This document shows, piece by piece, positions 27,882 to 35,913 of a DNA stretch of 64,000 nucleotides. The position numbers were made by a program, and so were the translations under genes. The notes beneath the pieces were generated by a model, which was given only the letters and a program-made list of their open reading frames with translations, was not told the origin of the DNA and did no database searches. The DNA is taken from assembly GCA_028873975.1 (NCBI GenBank), contig JAPPMO010000049.1, positions 48,934 to 112,933 of the forward strand. The letters run 5' to 3'. Numbering within the stretch: position 1 is the first letter of the stretch; each line of letters opens with the position of its first letter. Origin of the DNA: Chloroflexota bacterium. Lineage in GTDB: Bacteria; Chloroflexota; Anaerolineae; Aggregatilineales; Phototrophicaceae.

Positions 27882-28832
27882 CTATTCGCCTGGATTCTCA
27901 TAGTAGACGCGCGAACCGATATAACGAAACACAAAAAACGACAGCAACATCAGGATCGCAAAGAGCAACCAGGAGAGCACAGCGGCATAACCCATTTTTT
28001 GACTGCTGAAAGCTGTGCGCCAGATATGCAGCACCAGGAACAGGGTCGCCCGCTGTGGTCCGCCGTTGGTGATCAATAGCGCGCTGACAAAAACCTGAAA
28101 GGAATTGATGAATCCAATGACCAGATTGAAGAATATAATCGGCGACATCATCGGCAATGTCACGTAAAGCATGCGCTGCCAGCGACCAGCGCCATCGATT
28201 TCCGCCGCCTCGTAGAAAATCTGCGGGATGCCCTGCAAGCCAGCCAGGAAGATAATCATTGAGCCGCCAACGCCCCAGACTGTCAGGATAACAAAAGCCA
28301 GCATCACCCAATTGGGGTCTTGCAGCCAGCCGATCTTGGGTCCGCCAAAGGCGCGGATGACATAATTGATCAGGCCGAATTCGGTGTTGAAGAGCCAAGC
28401 CCAGAGGATGGCATTCGCCACGGCCGGCACGATGCTGGGCAAGAAATAAATCGTGCGAAAGACGGCAATGCCGCGCACCTTGGCATTGATTAGATTGGCC
28501 AGGAAAAACGCGAATACCAAGCCCAGCGGCACGGATATGGCGGAAAAGATGATTGTCACCTTGAGGCTCTGCGCCAGAATCGGATCGCTCAGCATTTTGC
28601 TGAAGTTCGCCATGCCGACGAACTTGGGCGCTGACAAGAAATTCCACTTGTGGAATGTGAGATAGCCCGCTACTGTCGCTGGTCCCATCCACCAGAGCAG
28701 GAAGCCCAAGATGAAGGGCGCGATAAAGACATAACCCATCAATGTGCGACGCTGCCGCAGGGTCAAGCGGTTGTATTGCCGCGTCAGCCAGAAGCCTTTA
28801 CCTGCAGCCTGTTCGGCAGTATGGGCAGTCAT
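27882..28832 (-). CDS. Carbohydrate ABC transporter permease, MalF/UgpA type
   Basis: Protein of 316 residues with an N-terminal basic segment, six helices and the EAA loop IPQIFYEAAEIDGAGRWQRM (the MalF-branch sequence), then LPMMSPIIFFNLVIGFINSF. Starts at ATG 28832 with a weak ribosome binding site. Separated from the upstream binding-protein gene by 117 bases that contain a strong stem-loop. Confidence 0.95.
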   Translation of the reverse strand: MTAHTAEQAAGKGFWLTRQYNRLTLRQRRTLMGYVFIAPFILGFLLWWMGPATVAGYLTFHKWNFLSAPKFVGMANFSKMLSDPILAQSLKVTIIFSAISVPLGLVFAFFLANLINAKVRGIAVFRTIYFLPSIVPAVANAILWAWLFNTEFGLINYVIRAFGGPKIGWLQDPNWVMLAFVILTVWGVGGSMIIFLAGLQGIPQIFYEAAEIDGAGRWQRMLYVTLPMMSPIIFFNLVIGFINSFQVFVSALLITNGGPQRATLFLVLHIWRTAFSSQKMGYAAVLSWLLFAILMLLSFFVFRYIGSRVYYENPGE

Positions 28833-28867
28833 ACAAAGTTGCTCGCCAGCGATTCAATACTGCACGT

Positions 28868-28899
28868 CGAGCGGGAAGGCGTGGCAGCCCTCCCGCTCG
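28868..28899 (-). promoter_or_regulatory. Intercistronic hairpin after the sugar-binding protein gene
   Basis: CGAGCGGGA pairs with TCCCGCTCG, extended by an internal GG/CC pair, with a short loop. It lies between the binding protein stop (28950) and the permease start (28832) without a T-run. Third example in this window of a stem just downstream of an importer binding-protein gene. Confidence 0.6.
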
Positions 28900-28949
28900 C
28901 GCGGATATTACGATTCATTGTGCGTGAAATATGGCGCCGTCGCAGCCGA

Positions 28950-30323
28950 CTACATATCTTCCTTGGCAGCAATCAGGACCTCGTTCGCGCCGCGCACGGC
29001 ATCGGGCATGATGTCCTCAGCCCGTTCGCCGTTTGCCAAGCCTTCAAAAGCCGGATTGATGTAGTCATTGGCCGCTTCGATATAGCCCGGCGGAATCGCC
29101 ACCGCGACGCCGTGCTTCGGCAGATAATCCGTCGCAAACTGCGAATAATTGGGCGGATGGATGCCTTCACGGATCCAACCTTTCAAGCCCTCTTCCGTCA
29201 GCATGGCTGTCTGGTTGGGGATCCACAAGCCAATCTTGCAGAAATGTTCTTGATAGAAGGGCGTCGCCAGGAAGCGCACCCAGCGCCAGGCTTCTTCCGG
29301 ATGATCGGTACCCGCAAGCACGGAATGGAAGTGCGCCTGCATGATGCTGGCCGACTTCTGCATCTTGGGCAGCGCGCCCGTGCCCATCGCCACATTCATC
29401 AGCGACGGATTCATCCAGGACAGCGCCCAGGATCCATCCACCGCCATCGCTAGGCGGCCGCTATCCACCATTTGCACGTTGTTCATGCCCAGGCTGGCCA
29501 AGGCGGCGCTGCGCGGCGCCACATGATGTGTATGGACCAAATCGGTAATACGCTGCAAGCCTTCCATCGCTTCCGGACTGTCCAGACCGATCAAGCCGTC
29601 TTCGGTAAGAAACTCGCCGCCATTGGCATGGGCGGCCAAGCCCAGCGGCATCCACCAGAAGGGCCAATCGACAGCCCATTGAACGATGTCTTCGCTGTCG
29701 AAGCCGGCATCGCCCGGATGACGGCCCGCGCTGTCTTTGGTGAAAACCTTGCAGATTTCCAGGAATTCCTCCCATTCCCAAATCTCGTCATCCTGGAAGC
29801 CCGGCGGCGTGATGCCTTCCGCCTCGAACATTTCGGCATTGTAGTAGAAGTGGTGGGCGACCCAGGTTGAGCCGATGCCGTACCAGCGCCCGTTGACCTC
29901 GCAGCGATTGGCTTCCTGCGGCTCCAGGAAGTAACCCGGCTGACCCAAAAGCGGATCATTCTTGACCAGATCGGTGATGTCCATCAAGGCGCCGCCGACA
30001 GCCAAGGTCTCGTAATTGTCGGACAAGATGAAGCCGGTGTCCGGCGCTGTGCCCGCCGCGATACTCGAAAGCAAGATGCGTCCGTATTCTCCGGCGTCCG
30101 GCGTGTGCAGCCATTCCACATCAATGTCTTCGTTTTCCGCTTCAAAAACTTCGATGGCCGCCTTAACGCCCTCGTCTTCGGCGACGCCGCCCCAACCGCC
30201 GAAGGTGATTGTGGTCATGTCTTGCGCCAGCGCCGGCGGCAGATAGCCAAGCTGCGCCAGCATAGCCGCTGCCGTCGCTGACCCGCCGGTCAACTTCAAG
30301 AACTCTCTTCGTGAAATACTCAT
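28950..30323 (-). CDS. Extracellular sugar-binding protein (family 1), Tat-exported
   Basis: Protein of 457 residues. Start ATG 30323 is chosen because AAGGAG lies six bases upstream; earlier in-frame starts up to 30359 include the ribosome binding site. The N-terminus is a perfect twin-arginine signal (SRREFLKLTGG, cleavage near ALAQD), so it is exported folded. Family 1 features: ITFGGWGG, EFEAENEDIDVEW and the AMAVDGSWALSW region. Part of an operon GH127, binding protein, two permeases. Ligand is likely an arabinose-containing or other oligosaccharide, from context only. Confidence 0.94.
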   Translation of the reverse strand: MSISRREFLKLTGGSATAAAMLAQLGYLPPALAQDMTTITFGGWGGVAEDEGVKAAIEVFEAENEDIDVEWLHTPDAGEYGRILLSSIAAGTAPDTGFILSDNYETLAVGGALMDITDLVKNDPLLGQPGYFLEPQEANRCEVNGRWYGIGSTWVAHHFYYNAEMFEAEGITPPGFQDDEIWEWEEFLEICKVFTKDSAGRHPGDAGFDSEDIVQWAVDWPFWWMPLGLAAHANGGEFLTEDGLIGLDSPEAMEGLQRITDLVHTHHVAPRSAALASLGMNNVQMVDSGRLAMAVDGSWALSWMNPSLMNVAMGTGALPKMQKSASIMQAHFHSVLAGTDHPEEAWRWVRFLATPFYQEHFCKIGLWIPNQTAMLTEEGLKGWIREGIHPPNYSQFATDYLPKHGVAVAIPPGYIEAANDYINPAFEGLANGERAEDIMPDAVRGANEVLIAAKEDM

Positions 30324-30392
30324 TTTCATCTCCTTCATTTCTCCTGCACTATGAATCATTGTCCGGGCGATTAAGCCCGGGAATTGCCCACA

Positions 30393-32348
30393 CTAGCTCG
30401 AGCGAATCCAAACGCGCATTTCGCCCGGATCGCGATTCGCCCACAGGTAATACGGTATGGCTTTGAAGATGAACTCCGATTCAGCGTAAGACGCGCGACT
30501 GTGATGGCGATACAGCGCCGAACTGGCTTCCGCCGGCTCAATTCGCAGCGCTTTACCGGCAATCACCGCGACGCCGCCGAATAGCTCGCTGTCCAAGGAC
30601 AGGTCCAACTCGGAATCCTGCGGGATGCAGACATTCGCCAAGCGCGGCCCGTTGTCGACTTCCTCCAGACAGTAAAGCAGCGGTCCGCGCTGCAGCGCTG
30701 TCTGCCCGGCGGTCTGCCTGATATCCGGGTGCGGCATGACCCGCTCAACCGGCATCGCCAGCGTCAACTCCGCCCGGTCTCCGTCGGACCAGTCGCGGGC
30801 CAGAATGACATAACCCCGTTCAGCCGCCGCCGTCTGCGCCTCGCCGTTGACAGACAGCCGATAGTGGTAGCACCAGTCGGGTATGCGCAGCGCCAGTTCA
30901 AAAGATACAGGCTGCGCCGCATGCACAGTGATTTGAACTGAGCCGTCCCACGGGTATTGCGTCTCTTGGGCAAGCCGAACCTCGCTGCCGCCTAGATCCA
31001 GCGAAACCGAATTATCGTGATACATTTGCACGTAGACGCGGTCGCCCGCCTGCGAATAGGCGTACTCGCCAATGTTGGCGATCAAGCGCGAGATGTTGGG
31101 CGGACAGCAGGGGCAGTGAAACCAGGGCACGCGGCGATGATGCCCTTCCTCCATCGCCTCGTGCCAGCGGCCCTGCGGATTGACGCCCGGGTAAGCCGCC
31201 AGCGGATTGGCGTAAAAGAACTTGTCCCCGGAATGAGAAAGCCCGCTCAAGGACGAATTGTAGATTGCGAGCTCCATGACATCAATGTAACGGCTGTCGG
31301 GATCAAGGTGAAACATGCGCTGCGCCCAAAAAGCCAGCGCGATGGCGGCGCAGGTCTCGCAGTAGGCTGTTTCAGTCGGCATATCATAGGCGAAAGTGAA
31401 ACCTTCGTTATGATGAGACGGGCCCACCCCGCCGTGCACATAGATCTGATGCCGCGTCAGATCGTCCCACAACAGGCGCGACAGTCTGAGCAAGTCTTCG
31501 TCGCCGGTCTCCAGCGCGACATCGGCGATGCCGGCGTAGAGGTAGCAGGCGCGGACCGAGTGACCGTTGGCCTCCGTATGCTCGCGCAGGGGCAAATGCG
31601 CCTGACAATATCGGTAGGTTTGCGCCCAGTAATCCTTCGGGCTATCGCCGCGATCGTAGGCTTCCTGATCATAATAGTGCGGGGCCTGTCCGCGTTCGTC
31701 GATCAAGTATGAAGCCAAGTCCAGGAAGCGCTTTTCGCCTGTTTCACGGAACATCTTGACCAGCGCCAGCTCAATCTCCGGGTGGCCCCCGTAACCGCGC
31801 CGTTTGCCTTCTTCAGCGCCGAAAGTCGCGGCAATATGGTCGGAAAAACGCGCCAGAACATCCAGCAGCTTGCGCTTCCCGGTCGCTTGATGGTAAGCCA
31901 CCGCCGCTTCCATCAAGTGCCCGGCGTTGTACATCTCGTGATTATCGCGCAGGTTGGCCCATTCACCCGCGGGGAAATGCACCGGGAAATAAGTGTTCAA
32001 GTAGCCGTCATCTCGCTGAGCGTCCCCGATGGCGTCAATCAGCGCGTCGGCGGTCGCTTCCAGTTCCGAGTCAGGATGGGTGGCGAGGCTGTAAGCGGCC
32101 GATTCCAGCCACTTGCCCGAATCCGAATCCCAGAATACGCGCACGCCAATCCTAGCATGCGCCTCTGGGGGAGCGGCAGGTCCCTGCATCGACCACGATT
32201 CAATTCTGCCGCTTTCTTCCAACTTTCGGTAGATGGCCGGGATTGTTACCTCGCGATTGACTGATTGCCTTTCGCCCCAGAAGCCGCGGGTGATGGACAC
32301 CTGCTTTAAGGGAACGGGCGCGGCGCGGCTGCCAAAAACTGTATTCAT
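30393..32348 (-). CDS. GH127-type beta-L-arabinofuranosidase-like protein
   Basis: Protein of 651 residues from ATG 32348, chosen because GGAG sits 7 bases upstream; the frame is open to 32387. An (alpha/alpha)6 barrel followed by beta domains. The zinc/nucleophile residues known in Bifidobacterium HypBA1 (Glu, Cys, Cys, Cys) correspond to E331-T-C333 (YCETCAA) and C414-C415 in WFHCPCCPPN. The segment DNHEMYNAGHLMEAAVAY is also typical of the family. No signal peptide, so it should act on imported arabinosides. It heads the operon with the sugar importer. Confidence 0.9.
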   Translation of the reverse strand: MNTVFGSRAAPVPLKQVSITRGFWGERQSVNREVTIPAIYRKLEESGRIESWSMQGPAAPPEAHARIGVRVFWDSDSGKWLESAAYSLATHPDSELEATADALIDAIGDAQRDDGYLNTYFPVHFPAGEWANLRDNHEMYNAGHLMEAAVAYHQATGKRKLLDVLARFSDHIAATFGAEEGKRRGYGGHPEIELALVKMFRETGEKRFLDLASYLIDERGQAPHYYDQEAYDRGDSPKDYWAQTYRYCQAHLPLREHTEANGHSVRACYLYAGIADVALETGDEDLLRLSRLLWDDLTRHQIYVHGGVGPSHHNEGFTFAYDMPTETAYCETCAAIALAFWAQRMFHLDPDSRYIDVMELAIYNSSLSGLSHSGDKFFYANPLAAYPGVNPQGRWHEAMEEGHHRRVPWFHCPCCPPNISRLIANIGEYAYSQAGDRVYVQMYHDNSVSLDLGGSEVRLAQETQYPWDGSVQITVHAAQPVSFELALRIPDWCYHYRLSVNGEAQTAAAERGYVILARDWSDGDRAELTLAMPVERVMPHPDIRQTAGQTALQRGPLLYCLEEVDNGPRLANVCIPQDSELDLSLDSELFGGVAVIAGKALRIEPAEASSALYRHHSRASYAESEFIFKAIPYYLWANRDPGEMRVWIRSS

Positions 32349-32446
32349 AAAGACACTCCAAATGACGTCAAAACCAAGGACGTCCACCGTTGCTTTGACA
32401 AAAGTCGAGAAACAAGCTTAACGTAAAATCGAAGGAGGATAAAATG

Positions 32447-32482
32447 TTTCCAAATTTTAGGAAAAGTATATCCAACTGACAA
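32447..32482 (-). promoter_or_regulatory. GH127 operon promoter with palindrome over the -10 box
   Basis: On the minus strand TTGTCA (32477-32482) and TAAAAT (32454-32459) are 17 bases apart. An inverted repeat TTTCC-N8-GGAAA (32447-32464) is centred on the -10 box, a position expected of a repressor operator. A half-site of the same sequence occurs near 4632 upstream of the dehydratase-like gene. Confidence 0.6.
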
Positions 32483-32510
32483 AGCACATGCAAATAAGGT
32501 CGCCATGTTG

Positions 32511-32799
32511 CAGGGCAATTGCATCAAATTATTTTTCACCACCGAGGACGCCGAGAGCACCGAGTTTAGGGGCCTTTGTCCGCTTTCCCTCTAAATTCCG
32601 CCACCTGAATAAGGCGAGGTCGCCAGCGAAACTTCATTTGTAGCTGAAAAGCAAGCCTGAAACATAAGATGAGCTATGTTCCGTTGCTTTTCTCGGTGTT
32701 GACGGTCAGTGTCTACGCGACCCTCGGCGCCCTCGGTGGTTAATGATCAGTCCAATTTCGCACCATTTCAGTAGCCACCATTTTGATGCAATTACCCTG
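32511..32799. repeat. MITE-like element, copy R4 (core type A1, inverted)
   Basis: Ends CAGGGCAATTGCATCAAA and TTTTGATGCAATTACCCTG are inverted repeats. Arms ACCACCGAGGACGCCGAG and CTCGGCGCCCTCGGTGGTT. Inside, CTCTAAATTCCGCCACCTG and GTTGCTTTTCTCGGTG are the A1 core of R2 and R5 read in the opposite direction. The element is flanked by a perfect 9-base direct repeat GCCATGTTG (32502-32510 and 32800-32808), the clearest target-site duplication in the window. Confidence 0.85.
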
Positions 32800-32916
32800 G
32801 CCATGTTGAAAGGCGATTGCCATGCGAGGGGTGTAGCTTGCGCGCGGCATCCCAGGGACCCTCTCACCAGTCAAGCGCCGCGCGGCTGTGAAAACTAGGA
32901 CGACTTGCAAAAATGA

Positions 32917-32946
32917 AAAGACCTCGTCATTTATAACGAGGTCTTT
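32917..32946 (-). terminator. Rho-independent terminator of tRNA-Glu
   Basis: On the minus strand AAAGACCTCGT and ACGAGGTCTTT form an 11-base-pair stem with an 8-base loop, followed by TTTTCATTTTT-like T-rich sequence. It begins 14 bases after the 3' end of the tRNA. Confidence 0.85.
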
Positions 32947-32959
32947 CCGGCAACTTTTG

Positions 32960-33032
32960 TAGCCCCTACGGGACTCGAACCCGTGTCTCCACCTTGAAAG
33001 GGTGGCATCCTAGGCCGCTAGACGAAGGGGCC
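32960..33032 (-). tRNA. tRNA-Glu (anticodon TTC)
   Basis: The minus strand folds into a complete cloverleaf of 73 bases: acceptor GGCCCCT/AGGGGCT, D-arm starting GTCTAG, anticodon stem CCACC/GGTGG with loop CTTTCAA (anticodon TTC), T-arm ACGGG-TTCGAGT-CCCGT and discriminator A. CCA is not encoded. The sequence closely resembles bacterial tRNA-Glu. Followed by a strong terminator. Confidence 0.97.
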
Positions 33033-33405
33033 CCAAACTCGACATGATAGGCTACAGGTCAAATCGGCGGAAGTCAAGGCTGGGTTGCTCGCAGAGCAAT
33101 CGCACCAGATTTTTTCTAACCACCGAGGGCGCCGAGGACACCGAGAAAAGCAAGTAAAATCAATGCTCTTGTCTTATTTCAGACATGCTTTTGAGCGACG
33201 GATGTGGTTTCCTTGGCAACTTGCAATATACAGGTGGCGGATTTAGAGGAATAGTCGCCAAAACTCCCTAAACTTGTACCCTCTTTGGTTAGATTACGGT
33301 TTGATTTCTTGACCATTCTGCGAATGCGCCATGTGATGCGATTGCTCTGTCTTTGGGGCTATTGCCAACTCGGTAGGCTTAAGCGTCGAGAGATCGGCGA
33401 TGAGG
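33033..33405. other. Intergenic region, 373 bp, mostly repeat R5
   Basis: Between tRNA-Glu and the YgiT-type gene, both on the minus strand. Repeat copy R5 fills 33092-33349. The remaining flanks show nothing recognisable. Confidence 0.65.
33092..33349. repeat. MITE-like element, copy R5 (core type A1)
   Basis: Ends CAGAGCAATCGCACCAGA and TGTGATGCGATTGCTCTG. Left arm AACCACCGAGGGCGCCGAGG and the ACACCGAGAAAAGCAA transition to the A1 core, nearly identical to R2 over about 130 bases. It lacks the B insertion seen in R2, so it shows the uninterrupted form. No convincing direct repeat flanks it. Confidence 0.8.
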
Positions 33406-33681
33406 CTATTCGCCGTAGGAAGAACTTCGCTTCTGCTGTGAAACCGCTGGCATATCTTCGACTGTTGCATCGCCTGCTTGGTCGCCATACAGTTCTTGCC
33501 AAAGGGCTTCAAGCGTCTCCTGCGCAAATTCCACGAAATGACAGACGTCGCACACGTATGCGGGCACATTGGGTATCGCCAGCAGCTGCCCCTGATGCAC
33601 TTCGGAAAAAATCATCTCACGCGGCGAGCAACGCCCTACCGTGCATCGCGGACAAGCATAACCCTTAATCTTTGAATCCAT
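33406..33681 (-). CDS. YgiT-type zinc-finger protein (MqsA N-terminal-like)
   Basis: About 91 residues from ATG 33681 (or 92 from 33684). Two cysteine pairs, CPRC near residue 9 and CDVC near residue 44, enclose the family pattern GQLLAIPNVPAYVCDVC, then a helix (EFAQETLEALWQELYG). This is the YgiT-type zinc finger usually found in antitoxins. The partner gene normally lies next to it, but the neighbours are lepB and a repeat, so it appears to be an orphan. The last 25 residues are polar and probably disordered. Confidence 0.75.
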   Translation of the reverse strand: MDSKIKGYACPRCTVGRCSPREMIFSEVHQGQLLAIPNVPAYVCDVCHFVEFAQETLEALWQELYGDQAGDATVEDMPAVSQQKRSSSYGE

Positions 33682-33693
33682 CATTGCCTGTCT

Positions 33694-34263
33694 TTAATTC
33701 GGTATCATCCCGATAGATGCCAGTGGCCAATAGCGCAACACGACTTGACCGACGATTTTTCCGAGAGGCACGGCGCCAAAGACGCGAGAGTCCCGGCTGT
33801 TGTTTCGATTGTCGCCCATCATGAAGTATTCGTCCTGACCCAGGACCCAAGTCTTGTCGCTACAGCGGTGCCGACAGAGTTCCTTGATATAGGGTTCCTC
33901 CAGCGCATTGCCATCAATGTATACCCGTTGATCGCGCATTTCAACGGTCTCGCCCGGCAAGCCAACCACCCGCTTGATAAGCATGATTCCTCGTTCCGAC
34001 TCGCTGGGGACCAGGGAATTGAAGACCAGAATATCGCCACGCTCCGGCGAGCCGAGGAGATAGTGAATCCGACTGACAACCAAGCGATCGTCCCCGTAAA
34101 ACGTCGGCTCCATACTGTGTCCATCCACCAGGGATCGGGGAATCGCCAAATCAAAGAGCACCGTAACAGCCACGACGAATACCACGGTGCCGACAATCTC
34201 CCGGAACAAGCCCGGCAACTGAAGCGGTGGTCGCGGCAACTGCCCTGTATGACTTCTGAACAT
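33694..34263 (-). CDS. lepB: Signal peptidase I
   Basis: Protein of 189 residues with one N-terminal membrane helix (about 22-42). The catalytic serine is S50 in GHSMEPT and the general-base lysine is K97 in IKRVVGLPGE. Box E GDNRNNSRDSR is complete. It removes signal peptides at the outer face of the membrane. The small size is typical of Gram-positive-type and Chloroflexota SPase I. Stop 10 bases before the YgiT-type gene. Confidence 0.96.
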   Translation of the reverse strand: MFRSHTGQLPRPPLQLPGLFREIVGTVVFVVAVTVLFDLAIPRSLVDGHSMEPTFYGDDRLVVSRIHYLLGSPERGDILVFNSLVPSESERGIMLIKRVVGLPGETVEMRDQRVYIDGNALEEPYIKELCRHRCSDKTWVLGQDEYFMMGDNRNNSRDSRVFGAVPLGKIVGQVVLRYWPLASIGMIPN

Positions 34264-34402
34264 CGTCTTTTCGCTCAGGCAAACGCTGGCGTCATTGTAG
34301 ACCTGGACATTGGCAAGTTTTCATTCTCAATCCGATTATATGTCCCTCGTTGAGCCACCGCAATACAGAGTGCGACCTCATTCTTCGCACTCGTAAATCT
34401 GC

Positions 34403-35830
34403 CTAATCCATTACATCCAGCGCATTGTCCTTCCGCGCCTGCGCAGCCGAAAAAGAACCCCGCTCGCTACGGGCGCGAAAGCTCATGCGAAGCGGCGTGC
34501 CTTCGAATTCGTAAGCTTGACGGAACTGGTTCTCCAAGTACCTCTTATAAGTAAAATGGACCTGCGAGGGATCATTGACATGAAAAAGAAACAGTGGCGG
34601 GTCGGTACGCACTTGCGACGCGTAGAAGAACTTGAGCCGCTTGGTCCCTTTGCCGTGTGGCGGGTGCTTTTCAATCGCATCGCGCAATAAGCGGTTGACA
34701 TCGGCTGTCGGTATCCTGAGGAAGCGAGCCTCCCAGACACGATTGGCTACCTCCAGCACTTGATGCAGGCGTTGACCTCCCAGCGCGCTGATGAAGATTA
34801 TCGGCGCATAGCTTACAAAGTGAAGTCGATCGCGGATATTGTCGATGAAGGCATTCATCGTGTAAGCATCCTTATCGACGGCGTCCCATTTGTTCACGAC
34901 AATGACCAGACTCTTGTATTCCTCAATGACATAGCCGGCAATGTGTTCATCCTGCTCCGTCACCCCAAGGCTCGCGTCAATGACCAGCAGAGCCAGATCC
35001 GCGCGGCTGATCGCCTTCATCGCCCGGATAACGCTGTATTTCTCCACGCCCGCTTCAACGCGTCCCCGGCGGCGTATGCCGGCGGTATCAATCAAAGTTA
35101 TCGTTTCGCCATACCAGGCGATCTCCGTGTCGATCGCGTCGCGCGTCGTGCCTGCAACCTCGCTGACGATCACGCGATCTTCGCCGATCAGCTTGTTCAC
35201 CAACGTGCTCTTGCCCGCGTTTGGACGCCCGACAACAGCGATCTTGAGCTGCTCATCTTCAGCTTCTTCACCCTCATCGTCGGGCGAGCGAGCGCGCAAC
35301 TGGAGCGCGACCTCGTCCAGCAAGTCGCCCACGCCATATCCGTGAATCGCGCTGATGCCCTCCACCACGGACAAGCCCAAACTATAAAAGTCATAGACAT
35401 CCTGCGCGCGCCTCTGGTCATCAATCTTGTTTGCGGCGACGAGGATTGGCCGGTCCGACCGCCGCAGGATTTCCGCAATGGCTTCGTCAGCGGCTGTGAC
35501 CCCATATTGCGCGTCCACGACCATGATGATGAGGTCCGCGCCAGCGATGGCGATCATCGCTTGCTCGATGATCGCCTCGACGAAAGCCGCGCTTCCTTCC
35601 GCCAAGGGCGATTGATCGCGCGAGCCGGAGGGCTGGTACACTTCGATCCCGCCCGTATCAATCACTTGAAACGTGATGCCATTCCAAAATGATTCGCCAT
35701 GCAGGCGGTCGCGCGTGGTGCCGGGTATCTCGTGAGTGACCGCCATGCGTTCGCCCACCAGGCGGTTGAACAAGGTGCTCTTGCCGACGTTGGGTCGGCC
35801 AACAAGCGCAACTATCGGTTTGCTCGCCAT
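34403..35830 (-). CDS. der: Ribosome biogenesis GTPase Der (EngA)
   Basis: Protein of 475 residues. The start is placed at ATG 35830 where the conserved MASKPIVALVGRPNVGKST begins; the frame extends to a TTG at 35917 overlapping the cdaR stop, but that extension is not conserved in the family. Two G domains each have Walker A (GRPNVGKST and GRPNAGKST), DTGG/DTAG and NKID/NKWD motifs, and the C-terminal KH-like domain ends in RMSFRARSE. Essential 50S assembly factor. Follows cdaA-cdaR on the same strand. Confidence 0.96.
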   Translation of the reverse strand: MASKPIVALVGRPNVGKSTLFNRLVGERMAVTHEIPGTTRDRLHGESFWNGITFQVIDTGGIEVYQPSGSRDQSPLAEGSAAFVEAIIEQAMIAIAGADLIIMVVDAQYGVTAADEAIAEILRRSDRPILVAANKIDDQRRAQDVYDFYSLGLSVVEGISAIHGYGVGDLLDEVALQLRARSPDDEGEEAEDEQLKIAVVGRPNAGKSTLVNKLIGEDRVIVSEVAGTTRDAIDTEIAWYGETITLIDTAGIRRRGRVEAGVEKYSVIRAMKAISRADLALLVIDASLGVTEQDEHIAGYVIEEYKSLVIVVNKWDAVDKDAYTMNAFIDNIRDRLHFVSYAPIIFISALGGQRLHQVLEVANRVWEARFLRIPTADVNRLLRDAIEKHPPHGKGTKRLKFFYASQVRTDPPLFLFHVNDPSQVHFTYKRYLENQFRQAYEFEGTPLRMSFRARSERGSFSAAQARKDNALDVMD

Positions 35831-35913
35831 AGCGACGGGATGCCTATTATTTTCAGGAAGTGTGGATTGTAGTGGCTGCGGGCGAAGATCGGTAGGGATA
35901 TCATGAACGGCAA

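Larger units (their letters stand above)
32349..32959. other. Intergenic region with promoter, repeat and terminator, 611 bp
   Basis: Gap between the GH127 gene and the tRNA-Glu gene. From left to right: GH127 promoter and operator (32447-32482), repeat copy R4 (32511-32799) with flanking direct repeats, about 110 bases without recognised features, then the tRNA terminator (32917-32946). No small gene is supported. Confidence 0.7.

Noticed and set aside
32511-32799. rRNA or riboswitch signal in the hairpin elements
   Set aside because: The elements are dispersed in many contexts with flanking duplications, not fixed upstream of one gene type.
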